From Palsa-504 sp963789225 (GTDB lineage: Bacteria > Actinomycetota > Actinomycetes > Streptosporangiales > Streptosporangiaceae): a DNA stretch of 64,000 bases. Made by a program: the position numbers and the translations under genes. This document shows positions 17,384 through 26,248 of this stretch, piece by piece (within the stretch, counting starts at the first letter, position 1; each line of letters starts with the position of its first letter). The DNA lies in the NCBI GenBank assembly GCA_963789225.1, contig CAWBKD010000036.1, positions 248,001 through 312,000 on the forward strand, given 5' to 3'. A model generated the notes under the pieces. It was not told where the DNA came from. It worked only from the letters and a program-made list of their open reading frames with translations, and made no database searches.

Positions 17384-19063
17384 ATGAGACGCCTCACTAG
17401 ATACGGGGTCATCATCACGGCCGGCCTGCTCGCGAGCGCCGCCTGCAGCTCCAGCTCCCCCAGCAGCACCAGCACGAGCAGCGGAGCCACCGGCGCTAGC
17501 GGCACGCTGGTCATCGACAACGAGAACGGGGCGCTGTGGACCTGCGGCTTCAGCCCGTTCAACCCGACCGACACGCTGGTGTCCGTCGGGTTCGTCTACG
17601 AGCCGCTCGTCTACGTCAACCCGCTCCAGAACGGCGCGACCACGCCAATGCTGGCGGCCTCCTGGACGTGGGGCGCAGGCAACATGTCCCTGGTCTTCAA
17701 CATCCGCCAGGGTGTCAAGTTCACCGACGGCACCCCGCTGACCGCCGCCGACGTCGCGTACACGTTCAACCTGATCAAGAAGTACCCCGCCCTGGACCTG
17801 ACCGGGGTGTGGTCGGTGCTGTCCAGCGTGACCCAGACGGGTCCCTTCCAGGTGACCATGAAGTTCAGCACCCCGGCCGTGCCGTGGTTCTACTACATCG
17901 CCGACCAGACGCCGATCGTGCCCGAGCACATCTGGTCGAAGATCTCCAACCCGGTGGCCTACCCCGACGCCCACCCGGTGGGCACCGGCCCTTACGAGGT
18001 CAACCCGTGCACCCCGGCGAACATTACCTACACGGCCAACCCGCACTTCTGGCAGCCGGGTGAGCCGCATATCGCCACGCTGAAGTACCCGGCCTTCCTG
18101 AGCAACAACACGGCGAACGACGACCTGGCCAACGGGCAGGCCCAGTGGGGCGCCCAGTACATCCCCGGCATCCAGCAGTTCTACCTGTCCAAGAGCCCGG
18201 ACTTCCACTACTGGTTCCCGCCGGTCCTGAACGTCTCGCTGGTCCCCAACCTGACCAACCCCCTGCTGAGTAACGTCAAGGTCCGGCAGGCCATCGCGTA
18301 CGCGATCAACCGGCCCCAGGTCTCCAGCATCGGCGAGTCCGGTTACGAGCCGGCCGCCAATCAGGCGGGCATCGTCACGCCGACCTACACGAGCTGGCTC
18401 GACAGTTCCGAGCTGGCGCAGTACGGGAACTACGCCTACAACCCGGCCAAGGCCAAGCAGCTGCTCGCCCAGGCGGGGTACCACCTGGGCTCGAACGGCA
18501 TCATGGTGAACTCGGCGGGCAAGCAGCTGGCCTTCACCGTCATCAACATCGGCGACTACTCCGACTGGGTCGCCTCCATGCAGGTGATCCAGCAGGAGCT
18601 CAAGGCGGTCGGCATCTCGCTCACCCCGGACAACCTGACCAACACCGCCTTCACGACCGACCTGGACCGCGGTGAGTTCCAGCTGGCCTACTACGAGCAG
18701 CAGACGATCGGCCCCGGCCCGTACTACGAGCTGACCGACTGGCTGGACTCGGCCGACACCGCACCGGTCGGCCAGCAGGCCGCCAGCAACATGGAGCGCT
18801 ACATCAACCCGGCCACCGACAAGCTGATCAACGCCTACGGCGCCACCACCAGCGTGGCCACGCAGCACTCCATCATCGACCAGCTCGAGGGGGTCATGCT
18901 GAGCGCCGTGCCCATCATCCCGATCACCGAGGGCGTCGACTGGTACCAGTACGACACGGCCAACTTCACCGGCTGGCCGACCCAGAGCGACCCGTATGCG
19001 CAGCCGCCGGTCTGGGCATATCCGGACAATGAGCAGGTGCTGCTGCGCCTCAAGCCCCGATAG
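17384..19063 (+). CDS. ABC transporter substrate-binding lipoprotein, family 5 (peptide/oligosaccharide)
   Basis: A 559-residue lipoprotein. The signal peptide ends in the lipobox LASAAC with Cys21, followed by a Ser/Thr-rich tether. The mature part is SBP_bac_5, with FTDGTPLTAADVAYTFNLI and VRQAIAYAINR, the family hallmarks. Although called dipeptide-binding, this family also binds cello- and xylo-oligosaccharides, and the neighbours (GH4, GH9, sugar kinase, ROK) favour a beta-glucan oligosaccharide. It is the first gene of the operon. A strong hairpin follows the gene and may raise its expression over that of the permeases. Confidence 0.5.
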   Translation: MRRLTRYGVIITAGLLASAACSSSSPSSTSTSSGATGASGTLVIDNENGALWTCGFSPFNPTDTLVSVGFVYEPLVYVNPLQNGATTPMLAASWTWGAGNMSLVFNIRQGVKFTDGTPLTAADVAYTFNLIKKYPALDLTGVWSVLSSVTQTGPFQVTMKFSTPAVPWFYYIADQTPIVPEHIWSKISNPVAYPDAHPVGTGPYEVNPCTPANITYTANPHFWQPGEPHIATLKYPAFLSNNTANDDLANGQAQWGAQYIPGIQQFYLSKSPDFHYWFPPVLNVSLVPNLTNPLLSNVKVRQAIAYAINRPQVSSIGESGYEPAANQAGIVTPTYTSWLDSSELAQYGNYAYNPAKAKQLLAQAGYHLGSNGIMVNSAGKQLAFTVINIGDYSDWVASMQVIQQELKAVGISLTPDNLTNTAFTTDLDRGEFQLAYYEQQTIGPGPYYELTDWLDSADTAPVGQQAASNMERYINPATDKLINAYGATTSVATQHSIIDQLEGVMLSAVPIIPITEGVDWYQYDTANFTGWPTQSDPYAQPPVWAYPDNEQVLLRLKPR

Positions 19064-19094
19064 CCCCGATAACCCCGATCACAGACCGCGTACG

Positions 19095-19122
19095 CCAGGG
19101 GAGCGGGCCTCCGCTCCCCTGG
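19095..19122 (+). promoter_or_regulatory. Intercistronic hairpin after the binding-protein gene
   Basis: CCAGGGGAGCGG and CCGCTCCCCTGG form a perfect 12-bp stem with a GCCT loop, 32 bases after the stop. No T-run follows, so it is not a standard intrinsic terminator. The position suggests an mRNA-stabilising or partially terminating element that makes the binding protein more abundant than the permeases. Confidence 0.5.
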
Positions 19123-19154
19123 CCGGCCTGCCCGCCCGCGGAAAGGAGCCGACG

Positions 19155-19178
19155 ATGACCACCTGGGGACTTACGTGA
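19155..19178 (+). CDS. Seven-codon leader ORF coupled to the permease gene
   Basis: ATG ACC ACC TGG GGA CTT ACG TGA has an excellent AAAGGAG seven bases upstream, and its TGA overlaps the GTG start of the DppB-type permease (GTGA). The permease GTG has no better ribosome-binding site of its own, so ribosomes finishing this MTTWGLT peptide probably restart on the permease. It could be only a coupling device. A single Trp codon is too little to argue for attenuation. Confidence 0.5.
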   Translation: MTTWGLT

Positions 19179-20161
19179 GATTCGTGCTACGCCGGCTCGG
19201 CTTCTTCGCGCTGACGCTGTGGGCGGCGCTGACCCTCAACTTCCTGCTGCCGAGGCTGATGCCGGGGAACCCGGCGCTGGCCATGGTGTCCAAGTTCCAC
19301 GGCGAGCTCACCCCGCAGTCGCTGAAGGCCCTGGAGATCCTGTTCGGCGTCAACACGCACGCCAGCGTGGCCTCGCAGTACGTCAGCTACCTGCACCAGG
19401 TGGTGACCCTCAACTTCGGCATTTCGCTGACCCAGTACCCGGCCACGGTCAGCTCCGTCGTCGGCAGCGCGATCTGGTGGACGCTCGGCCTGGTCGGGCT
19501 GACCACGGTCCTGGCGTTCGCGCTTGGCACCGGGCTCGGCATCGTCGCCGCCTGGCGCCGGGGCGGGTGGCTCGACAGCGTGCTGCCGCCGGTGTTCGTG
19601 ATCGCGTCGGCGGTGCCGTACTTCTTGGTGGCCATGGTGCTCGTGCTGGTCTTCGGGATCAGCCTGCACTGGCTGCCGTACGTCGGCGGCTTCAACGTCA
19701 TCACCGACACCCCGGCCTTCTCGCTGAGCTTCATCGGCGACGTGCTGAGCCACGCCATCCTGCCCGCGTTCTCCCTGCTGATCACCACCATCGGGACCTG
19801 GATCCTGACCATGCGGAACACGATGATCACCACGCTGGCCGAGGACTACGTGCGGATGGCCCGCGCCAAGGGCCTGCCCGGCCGGCGCATCATGTTCGAC
19901 TACGCAGCGCGCAACGCGCTCCTGCCGAACCTGACCGGCTTTGCCATGTCGCTCGGGTTCGTGGTCAGCGGCGCCATCCTGATCGAGTACGTGTTCAACT
20001 ACCCGGGCGTGGGCTTCCAGCTGCTCCAGGCGGTGGAGGGCGAGGACTACCCGCTGATGCAGGCGCTGTTCCTGCTCATCACGGTGGCCGTCCTGGTGGC
20101 GATCCTGATCGCCGACGTCGCCACCGCGGTGCTCGACCCGCGGACGAGGGCGGCGAGGTAG
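19175..20161 (+). CDS. ABC transporter permease, DppB type
   Basis: A 328-residue integral membrane protein with six hydrophobic segments. The first (FFALTLWAALTLNFLLPRLMPGNP) carries the N-terminal signature of oligopeptide permeases, and the EAA loop reads EDYVRMARAKGLPGRRIMFDYAARNALLPN. It pairs with the DppC-type permease that follows to form the channel of the oligosaccharide/peptide importer. Start is GTG at 19175, coupled to the short leader ORF. The residue before the EAA loop (TMRNTMI) and the C-terminal LDPRTR are as usual for the family. Confidence 0.5.
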   Translation: MRFVLRRLGFFALTLWAALTLNFLLPRLMPGNPALAMVSKFHGELTPQSLKALEILFGVNTHASVASQYVSYLHQVVTLNFGISLTQYPATVSSVVGSAIWWTLGLVGLTTVLAFALGTGLGIVAAWRRGGWLDSVLPPVFVIASAVPYFLVAMVLVLVFGISLHWLPYVGGFNVITDTPAFSLSFIGDVLSHAILPAFSLLITTIGTWILTMRNTMITTLAEDYVRMARAKGLPGRRIMFDYAARNALLPNLTGFAMSLGFVVSGAILIEYVFNYPGVGFQLLQAVEGEDYPLMQALFLLITVAVLVAILIADVATAVLDPRTRAAR

Positions 20162-20163
20162 CC

Positions 20164-21090
20164 GTGTCCGTTCCCTTGTCTGTCGTCCAGCCCGACGCCG
20201 GGCGGATGCCGACCACCCACGCGCTGGCCCGGATGGCGCGCGCGGTCCGGTCGAACCGCAAGGCCACCGTGGGCGCCGTCCTGATCGTGTTCTTCATCCT
20301 GGTCGCGCTGTTCCCCGGCGTGATCGCCCACGACAACCCGAGCCTGGACGCCTACCGGCCGAAACTGGGCCTGTCCACCGCGCACCTGCTCGGCACCACC
20401 GCGTACGGGCAGGACATGTTCGCCCAGCTCGTGTGGGGCACCAGGAACGTGATGATCATCGCGTTCACCGTGGGCCTGGCCGCCACCGCGATCGCGGTGC
20501 TGATCGGGGTGGCCGCCGCCTACCTGGGTGGGCTGTGGGACAGCACGCTCAACGTCCTCACCGACGTGCTGCTGGTCATCCCGCTGTTCCCGCTGCTGAT
20601 CGTGATCGCCGCCTACGCGCGCAACGGCGGCACGCTGGTCCTCATCCTCGTCATTACGGCCACCAGCTGGTCGTACACCGCGCGCCAGCTCAGGTCGCAG
20701 GCGCTCACGCTGCGCAACAGGGACTTCCTCGAGGCGGCGCGGGTGCGCGGCGAGCGCAAGCTCTACGTCATCGTCATGGAAGTCATCCCGACCATGACCT
20801 CGCTCATCGTGGCGAGCTTCCTGACCAACGCCCTGTACGCCATCCTGTTCGCGTCCAGCCTGCAGTTCATCGGCCTGGGCGACCCGAACACGGTCAGCTG
20901 GGGCACGATGCTCTACTGGGCGCAGAACAACGCGGCCCTGCAGACCGGCCAGCCGCTGTGGGCAATCGCGCCCGGGGTCTGCATCGCCGCCCTCGGCGCG
21001 GCGTTCGCCCTGCTCAACTACGCCTTCGACGAGATCGGCAACCCGGCGCTTCGGCCCGTGCGGAGGAGCAAGCGTGTCCGAAGTGCTTGA
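20164..21090 (+). CDS. ABC transporter permease, DppC type
   Basis: GTG start two bases after the stop of the DppB gene; 308 residues. The N-terminal OppC-like segment RSNRKATVGAVLIVFFILVALFPGVIA is followed by the LLGTTAYGQDMFAQLVWGTRN motif of the family and five further hydrophobic segments. The EAA loop is RNRDFLEAARVRGERKLYVIVMEVIP. It forms the second half of the transmembrane channel. Its end overlaps the start of the ATPase gene by 17 bases, consistent with a tightly coupled operon. Confidence 0.5.
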   Translation: MSVPLSVVQPDAGRMPTTHALARMARAVRSNRKATVGAVLIVFFILVALFPGVIAHDNPSLDAYRPKLGLSTAHLLGTTAYGQDMFAQLVWGTRNVMIIAFTVGLAATAIAVLIGVAAAYLGGLWDSTLNVLTDVLLVIPLFPLLIVIAAYARNGGTLVLILVITATSWSYTARQLRSQALTLRNRDFLEAARVRGERKLYVIVMEVIPTMTSLIVASFLTNALYAILFASSLQFIGLGDPNTVSWGTMLYWAQNNAALQTGQPLWAIAPGVCIAALGAAFALLNYAFDEIGNPALRPVRRSKRVRSA

Positions 21091-22042
21091 GGTCAGCGGC
21101 CTGTCCGTGGACTACGTCCTGGACCGCGGCGACGTCCGGGCGGTGGACGACGTGTCCTTCACCCTCGACCGGGGCGAGTTCCTCGGCATCGTCGGCGAAT
21201 CGGGCTGCGGGAAGTCGACGCTGCTGTTCGCCGTCGCCCAGCTGCTCGCCCCGCCGGCCAGGATCGCCGCGGGCAGCGTCCGGTTCCAGGGCACCAACCT
21301 GGTCGGCCTGACCGACGGGCAGCTGTCGGCGATCCGCTGGCGGGACCTGTCGGTCGTCATGCAGAGCGCGATGAACGCGCTCAACCCGGTCAAGTCGATC
21401 GGCGCCCAGTTCAAGGACGCGATGCGGGCGCACGGCAAGCCGACCGCCGGACAGATCGCGGCCAGGTCCGCCGAGGTCCTGAAGATGGTCGGCATCGACC
21501 CGGTGCACCTGGGCAGCTACCCGCACCAGCTGTCGGGCGGGATGCGGCAGCGGTCGATGATCGCGATGGCGATGCTGTTCACCCCGGACCTGGTGATCAT
21601 GGACGAGCCCACCTCCGCGCTGGACGTGGTCGCGCAGCGCTCGCTGATGGTCCAGATCAGGGAACTCCAGCTCCGCCTCGGCTTCGCCGTCATCTTCGTC
21701 ACCCACGACATGTCCCTGATCAGCCACTTCTCCGACCGCCTGATGGTCATGTACGCCGGACAGGTGGACGAGCTTGGCGCGACCAGGACGGTCTTCGACC
21801 GCCCGCTGCACCCGTACACCCAGGGCCTGCTCGAGGCCTTCCCGTCCATCCGCGGCCCGCGCGTCCCGCTCAAGGGGATCCCGGGCAACCCGCCCGACCT
21901 GGCCCGCCTCCCGGCCGGCTGCCGGTTCCACCCGCGCTGCCCGTACGCCGTCGAGCGCTGCGCGCAGGTCGCGCCCGAGCTAACCGACACCGGCCAAGCG
22001 CTGGTGCGCTGCCTGCGGCGTCAGGACGGGAGCCTGAACTGA
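21074..22042 (+). CDS. ABC transporter ATP-binding protein, DppD type
   Basis: GTG start at 21074, 322 residues. Walker A is GESGCGKST, the signature is LSGGMRQR, Walker B is LVIMDEPTSALD, and the H-loop is FVTHD. The C-terminal oligo_HPY region has HPYTQGLLEAFPS and the cysteine cluster CRFHPRCPYAVERC. It hydrolyses ATP to drive import together with the DppF partner. The Cys cluster may bind an iron-sulfur or metal centre as proposed for Opp/Dpp ATPases. Its TGA overlaps the ATG of the next gene. Confidence 0.5.
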   Translation: MSEVLEVSGLSVDYVLDRGDVRAVDDVSFTLDRGEFLGIVGESGCGKSTLLFAVAQLLAPPARIAAGSVRFQGTNLVGLTDGQLSAIRWRDLSVVMQSAMNALNPVKSIGAQFKDAMRAHGKPTAGQIAARSAEVLKMVGIDPVHLGSYPHQLSGGMRQRSMIAMAMLFTPDLVIMDEPTSALDVVAQRSLMVQIRELQLRLGFAVIFVTHDMSLISHFSDRLMVMYAGQVDELGATRTVFDRPLHPYTQGLLEAFPSIRGPRVPLKGIPGNPPDLARLPAGCRFHPRCPYAVERCAQVAPELTDTGQALVRCLRRQDGSLN

Positions 22043-23055
22043 TGACCTCCCCTGAGCTCCTCCGGGCCGAGCACCTGACCAGGCACTTCAAGATCGGCGG
22101 CACGCTGTCCCGCCGGACGCTGCACGCCGTGGACGACGTGAGCTTCACCATCGGCGAGCGGGAGATCGTCGCGCTGGCCGGCGAGAGCGGCAGCGGCAAG
22201 TCCACCATCGCCCGCCTGCTGGCCAGGATCTACTCCCCGACCAGCGGGGAGGTCTACTTCGAGGGCAAGCCGGTCTCCCGGATCCGCTCGCGGCGGGACC
22301 GCCTGCGCTACAGCGGCCTGGTGCCGATGGTGTTCCAGGACCCGTTCGGGTCGATGAACCCGGTGTTCCGGGTCCAGCACGGCGTGCTGCGCAGCCTCAA
22401 GCTGCACCGCCGCGAGCTGTCCGGCGCCCAGCGTCGCGACGAGGCGGCCCAGGTGTTCGACGTGGTCGGGCTGGGCGCGGACATGCTGGAGCGGTTCCCC
22501 CACGAGCTGTCCGGCGGGCAGCGCCAGCGGGTCGGGTTCGCCCAGGCCCTCGCGATGCGCCCGAAGCTGATCCTGGCCGACGAGCCGGTCTCGATGCTCG
22601 ACGTGTCGATCAGGATCGGCCTGCTCAACCTGATGGCCGACCTGCGCGACACGATGGGCGTGTCGATCCTGTACATCACCCACGACATCGCCAGCGCGCG
22701 GTACGTGGCGGACCGGCTGATCGTCATGTACGCCGGGCAGATCGCCGAGACCGGGCCGATCGAGGACGTGCTGACCAGCCCCAGGCACCCGTACACCCAG
22801 CTGCTGCTCTCCGCGGTGCCCGATCCCCGGGCGCCGCTGTCGGTGGCGGCCGAGACCGACCGCGGCGAGCCGCCCAAGGTCATCGACCCCACGCCAGGCT
22901 GCAGGTTCCGCTGGCGGTGCCCGCTGGCCATCGACACCTGCGCGCAGGTCACCCCGGTGCTTTTGGAGCTGCTCCCCGGGCACGACGTGGCGTGCCACGT
23001 GGCCCAGGCCAGCGCCGAACAGGTGCAGGCTCCCCTCATTAAGGAGACATCGTGA
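22042..23055 (+). CDS. ABC transporter ATP-binding protein, DppF type
   Basis: A 337-residue partner of the preceding ATPase. It has Walker A GESGSGKST, a Q-loop in VFQDPFGSMNP, signature LSGGQRQR, Walker B LILADEPVSMLD, and the C-terminal HPYTQLLLSAVPDP and CRFRWRCPLAIDTC regions. It starts in the TGATG overlap and ends in a GTGA overlap with the GH4 gene, so importer and hydrolase are made together. All catalytic motifs are intact. Confidence 0.5.
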   Translation: MTSPELLRAEHLTRHFKIGGTLSRRTLHAVDDVSFTIGEREIVALAGESGSGKSTIARLLARIYSPTSGEVYFEGKPVSRIRSRRDRLRYSGLVPMVFQDPFGSMNPVFRVQHGVLRSLKLHRRELSGAQRRDEAAQVFDVVGLGADMLERFPHELSGGQRQRVGFAQALAMRPKLILADEPVSMLDVSIRIGLLNLMADLRDTMGVSILYITHDIASARYVADRLIVMYAGQIAETGPIEDVLTSPRHPYTQLLLSAVPDPRAPLSVAAETDRGEPPKVIDPTPGCRFRWRCPLAIDTCAQVTPVLLELLPGHDVACHVAQASAEQVQAPLIKETS

Positions 23056-24302
23056 AGCTCGCGGTGGTCGGCGGCGGGTCCACGTACACGCCCGAGCTCG
23101 CCGACGGCATCGGGCGGCTGCTGCCCGACGTCGCGGAGCTCGCGCTCGTCGACCCCGACCCGGACCGCCTGGCCGTGGTGGGACCCGTCTCGGCGCGGAT
23201 CATGGCCGCGCACGGCCATCCCGGGCAGGTCACCTGGACCGGCCGCCTGGAGGAGGCCGCCGACGGCGCGGACGCTATCGTGATCCAGCTGCGGGTGGGC
23301 GGCCAGGCGACCCGCCACCGCGACGAGACCTGGCCGCTGGATTGCGGGTGCGTCGGGCAGGAGACGACCGGCGCGGGCGGTTTTGCAAAAGCGCTGCGCA
23401 CCGTACCCATTGTCTTGGATGTAGCCGAACGAGCGATGCGCCGGGCTTCGCCCTCTGCCTTCCTGATCGACTTCACCAATCCGGTTGGCATCGTGACACG
23501 GGCGCTGCTGTCCGCGGGCTACCGGGCGGTCGGATTGTGCAACGTGGCCATCGGTTTCCAGCGGGAGTTCGCCGCCCTGCTCGGCGTGCCGCCGGACCGG
23601 GTGGCGCTCGGCCACGTAGGCCTGAACCACCTGACCTGGGAACGGTCGGTGCTCGTGGACGACAAGGACGTGCTGCCCGACCTGCTGGCCACGCGGGCCG
23701 ATGAGATCGCGCCGCATACGGGGATGCCCGCAGAGTTCATCAGGCACCTGGGCATGGTGCCGTCCTATTACCTGCGCTACTACTACGCCCACGACGCCGT
23801 GGTCGCCTCGCAGCGGGGAGCGGTCACCCGCGCCGAGGAAGTGGCCAGGCTGGAGCGCGAACTGCTGTCGCTATACGCCGACCCGGCGCTTGACCGCAAA
23901 CCCGATCAGCTATCGCAGCGCGGCGGCGCGTGGTACTCCGAGGCGGCGGTGGACCTGCTCGCCTCCCTGACCGGCAACCGCCGCGACGTCCAGGTGGTCA
24001 ACGCGGGCAACGGCCTGACGCTGCCGTTCCTGCCCGCCGACGCGGTGATCGAGGTGCCGTGCACGGTCGGCAGCGGCGGCGCCGTCCCCGTCCCGGTCAA
24101 CCCGGTCGAACCGCTGCTGCGCGGGCTGATCGCGCACGCGTACGCGTACGAGGAACTGGCGCTGGAAGCAGCCCTGGCCGGCGGCCGGGACCGGGTCTAC
24201 GACGCGCTGCTCGCCCACCCGCTGGTCGGGCAGGCCGAGGTGGCGCAGTGCCTGACCGACCGCCTGATCGCGGAGAACGCGCCCTACCTTCCCTGGGCTT
24301 GA
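23052..24302 (+). CDS. GH4 family 6-phospho-beta-glucosidase
   Basis: A 416-residue cytoplasmic enzyme. The N-terminal VGGGSTYTPEL binds NAD+. LCNVAIGF carries the metal-ligand Cys, with CN as in beta-acting members (CelF, BglT, LicH), and GLNHLTW carries the metal-ligand His. GH4 enzymes cleave phosphorylated glycosides by transient oxidation at C3, needing NAD+ and Mn2+. No PTS is visible, so the phosphate would have to come from the BadF-type kinase three genes on, or the enzyme has lost the phosphate requirement. The gene overlaps the ATPase gene by four bases. Bases 23380-23470 use noticeably fewer G/C third positions than the neighbours. Confidence 0.5.
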   Translation: MKLAVVGGGSTYTPELADGIGRLLPDVAELALVDPDPDRLAVVGPVSARIMAAHGHPGQVTWTGRLEEAADGADAIVIQLRVGGQATRHRDETWPLDCGCVGQETTGAGGFAKALRTVPIVLDVAERAMRRASPSAFLIDFTNPVGIVTRALLSAGYRAVGLCNVAIGFQREFAALLGVPPDRVALGHVGLNHLTWERSVLVDDKDVLPDLLATRADEIAPHTGMPAEFIRHLGMVPSYYLRYYYAHDAVVASQRGAVTRAEEVARLERELLSLYADPALDRKPDQLSQRGGAWYSEAAVDLLASLTGNRRDVQVVNAGNGLTLPFLPADAVIEVPCTVGSGGAVPVPVNPVEPLLRGLIAHAYAYEELALEAALAGGRDRVYDALLAHPLVGQAEVAQCLTDRLIAENAPYLPWA

Positions 24303-24313
24303 GGAGACTTTAG

Positions 24314-26248
24314 ATGAGACGCACATGGTCGACGATCCTCGTGGCAGCAGGTATCGCGCTGGGCACTACGATCCCGGCCGTCACGGCCGCGGCGGCCGCG
24401 GCCGCGCCCACGGCCGCGGCCCAGGTCCGCGTCAACCAGGTGGGGTACCCGTCCGGGGGCTCGAAGGTTGCCTTCGCGATGCTGGCCAGGCCCGTGAGAT
24501 CGGTGAGCTTCGAGGTCACCACCCCGTACGGCGTCGCGTACCAGGGCACGTCCGCCGACGACGTGGGGTCGTGGAACTCCGCCTACCGCGCGGTGTACCG
24601 GCTCAGCTTCTCGGCCGTCCAGACTCCCGGCGTCTACCGGGTCCGGGTCACCTTCCCCGCCGCGGCGGTCTCCCCCGCGTTCGTCATCGGCAGCGGGGCG
24701 CAGCTGTACACCCAGCTCGTGGACAACGCCGTGCAGTACTTCACCTCCGAGCGCGACGGCCCGGACACCGAGGCCTCCGTCCTGGACCGCCAGCCGGCCA
24801 ACCTGACCGACGAGCACGCCTACGTCTACGCCGACCCGAAATACGACAGCAACGACAACCTGCTCGGCACGTTCAAGAAGATCGGCGGCCCGGTGGACGT
24901 GTCCGGCGGCTGGTTCGACGCCGGCGGCGGCTACGAGAAGTTCGCGTACACCGCCAGCTACGCCGACGCGCTTATGCTCATCGCGGCGCGGGACTACCCG
25001 GGGACGTACCCCACGCTCCTGCCGGAGGCGCAATACGGCCTGCAATGGATCACCAAGCTGTGGAACCCGGTGCTCAAGGTGCTGTACGCGCAGGTCGGGA
25101 TCGGCAACGGCAACGCCAGCAACACGATCCAGGGCGACTACAACTTCTGGTTCCCGCCTCAGGACGAGGACCAGATGAACGTGAGCCCGGGCGGCAACCC
25201 CGGCCCGACCGCCTACTACGTCAAGTACCGGCCGGTCTTCGAGGCGGCCCCGCCCGGTAAGCCGGTCAGCCCCGACCTGGCGGGCCGGTTCGCCGCCGAC
25301 TTCGCGCTGGGCGCGCAGCTCGACGCGAGCAGCGACCCGGCCCAGGCCGCGAACCTGCTGAGCCTGGCCCGCGGCGTGTACGCGATGGCCAAGACGACCA
25401 ACGTCGGGCAGATCGTCACGACGTTCCCCTACGACTACTACCCGGGCACCGAGTGGAAGAGCGACATGCTCTGGGGCGCGGCCGAGATCGCCCTGGCCGA
25501 CGAGGCGACCGGCGCCCCGGTCGCGCAGCTGAGCGCGGACCTGGCCACCGCGGCCCGCTGGGCCCGCGCCTACATCGCGCAGGGCCACCCCGCCGACGGC
25601 GACACGTTCAACCTGTACGACAATGGCGCGGTCGCCGAGGGCGAGCTGCTGCAGGCCATGCGGCAGGCATCGGGCGCCGGGCTGAGCCCGGTGATCCCGC
25701 CCGCCACCCTGCTCGCCGACCTAGCCGCCCAGCTGCGCACCGGCGAGGCCTGGGCCAAGGGCGACCCGTTCGCGCTCGGCACCCAGCTCGGTCCCTCCGA
25801 CGCCTCGCCGCACGCGTTCGGCCTGTTCATCACCGACGCGCTGTACCAGGAGTACGGCGGCTCGAGCCAGTTCGCCTCGTTCGCCCAGCAGCAGCTGAAC
25901 TTCGCGCTCGGCGCCAACGCGTGGGGCAGTTCCTTCGTCGTCGGGGCGGGCACGGTGTTCCCGCACTGCATGCAGAGCGAGATCGCCAACCTGGCCGGCT
26001 CGCTGTCAGGGACCGGTGACATCCAGCTGGGCGCGACCACCGACGGCCCGAGCAGCATCGGCAATTTCGTCGGCCTGGGCACCGTCTCCGGCATGCGCGC
26101 GTGCAGCGCGGGCAACTTCGCGCCGTTCAACACCTCGACCGCGGGCTACGAGGACAACGTGGTCTCCTGGCCCTCGGTGGAGCCCGCCGACGACTACACC
26201 GCCGCGTCCCTGCTGGCGTTCACCCTCGGCGCGGCCGGCCTTGGCTGA
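24314..26248 (+). CDS. Secreted GH9 family glycoside hydrolase with CelD-type N-terminal domain
   Basis: A 644-residue protein with GAGGAG ahead of the ATG. Residues 1 to about 36 are a signal peptide with an Ala-rich end. An immunoglobulin-like CelD_N domain follows (VRVNQVGYPSGGSKVAFAM), then the (alpha/alpha)6 GH9 domain. The catalytic-base motif, normally DAGD, reads DAGGGYEKF here, so the second Asp is lost; the acid Glu is retained near residue 623 in SVEPADDYTA. GH9 members are mostly endo-beta-glucanases. The altered motif suggests a divergent clade with another beta-glucan as substrate. It lies between the intracellular GH4 and kinase genes, consistent with feeding the importer. Confidence 0.5.
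   Translation: MRRTWSTILVAAGIALGTTIPAVTAAAAAAAPTAAAQVRVNQVGYPSGGSKVAFAMLARPVRSVSFEVTTPYGVAYQGTSADDVGSWNSAYRAVYRLSFSAVQTPGVYRVRVTFPAAAVSPAFVIGSGAQLYTQLVDNAVQYFTSERDGPDTEASVLDRQPANLTDEHAYVYADPKYDSNDNLLGTFKKIGGPVDVSGGWFDAGGGYEKFAYTASYADALMLIAARDYPGTYPTLLPEAQYGLQWITKLWNPVLKVLYAQVGIGNGNASNTIQGDYNFWFPPQDEDQMNVSPGGNPGPTAYYVKYRPVFEAAPPGKPVSPDLAGRFAADFALGAQLDASSDPAQAANLLSLARGVYAMAKTTNVGQIVTTFPYDYYPGTEWKSDMLWGAAEIALADEATGAPVAQLSADLATAARWARAYIAQGHPADGDTFNLYDNGAVAEGELLQAMRQASGAGLSPVIPPATLLADLAAQLRTGEAWAKGDPFALGTQLGPSDASPHAFGLFITDALYQEYGGSSQFASFAQQQLNFALGANAWGSSFVVGAGTVFPHCMQSEIANLAGSLSGTGDIQLGATTDGPSSIGNFVGLGTVSGMRACSAGNFAPFNTSTAGYEDNVVSWPSVEPADDYTAASLLAFTLGAAGLG

Noticed and set aside
17351..18868. 505-codon open frame on the minus strand
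   Set aside because: Antisense shadow of the first substrate-binding protein; Val/Gly/Arg-rich with no family signal.
19095..19122. Hairpin considered as a transcription terminator
   Set aside because: No T-run follows, and the next genes clearly belong to the same importer operon.
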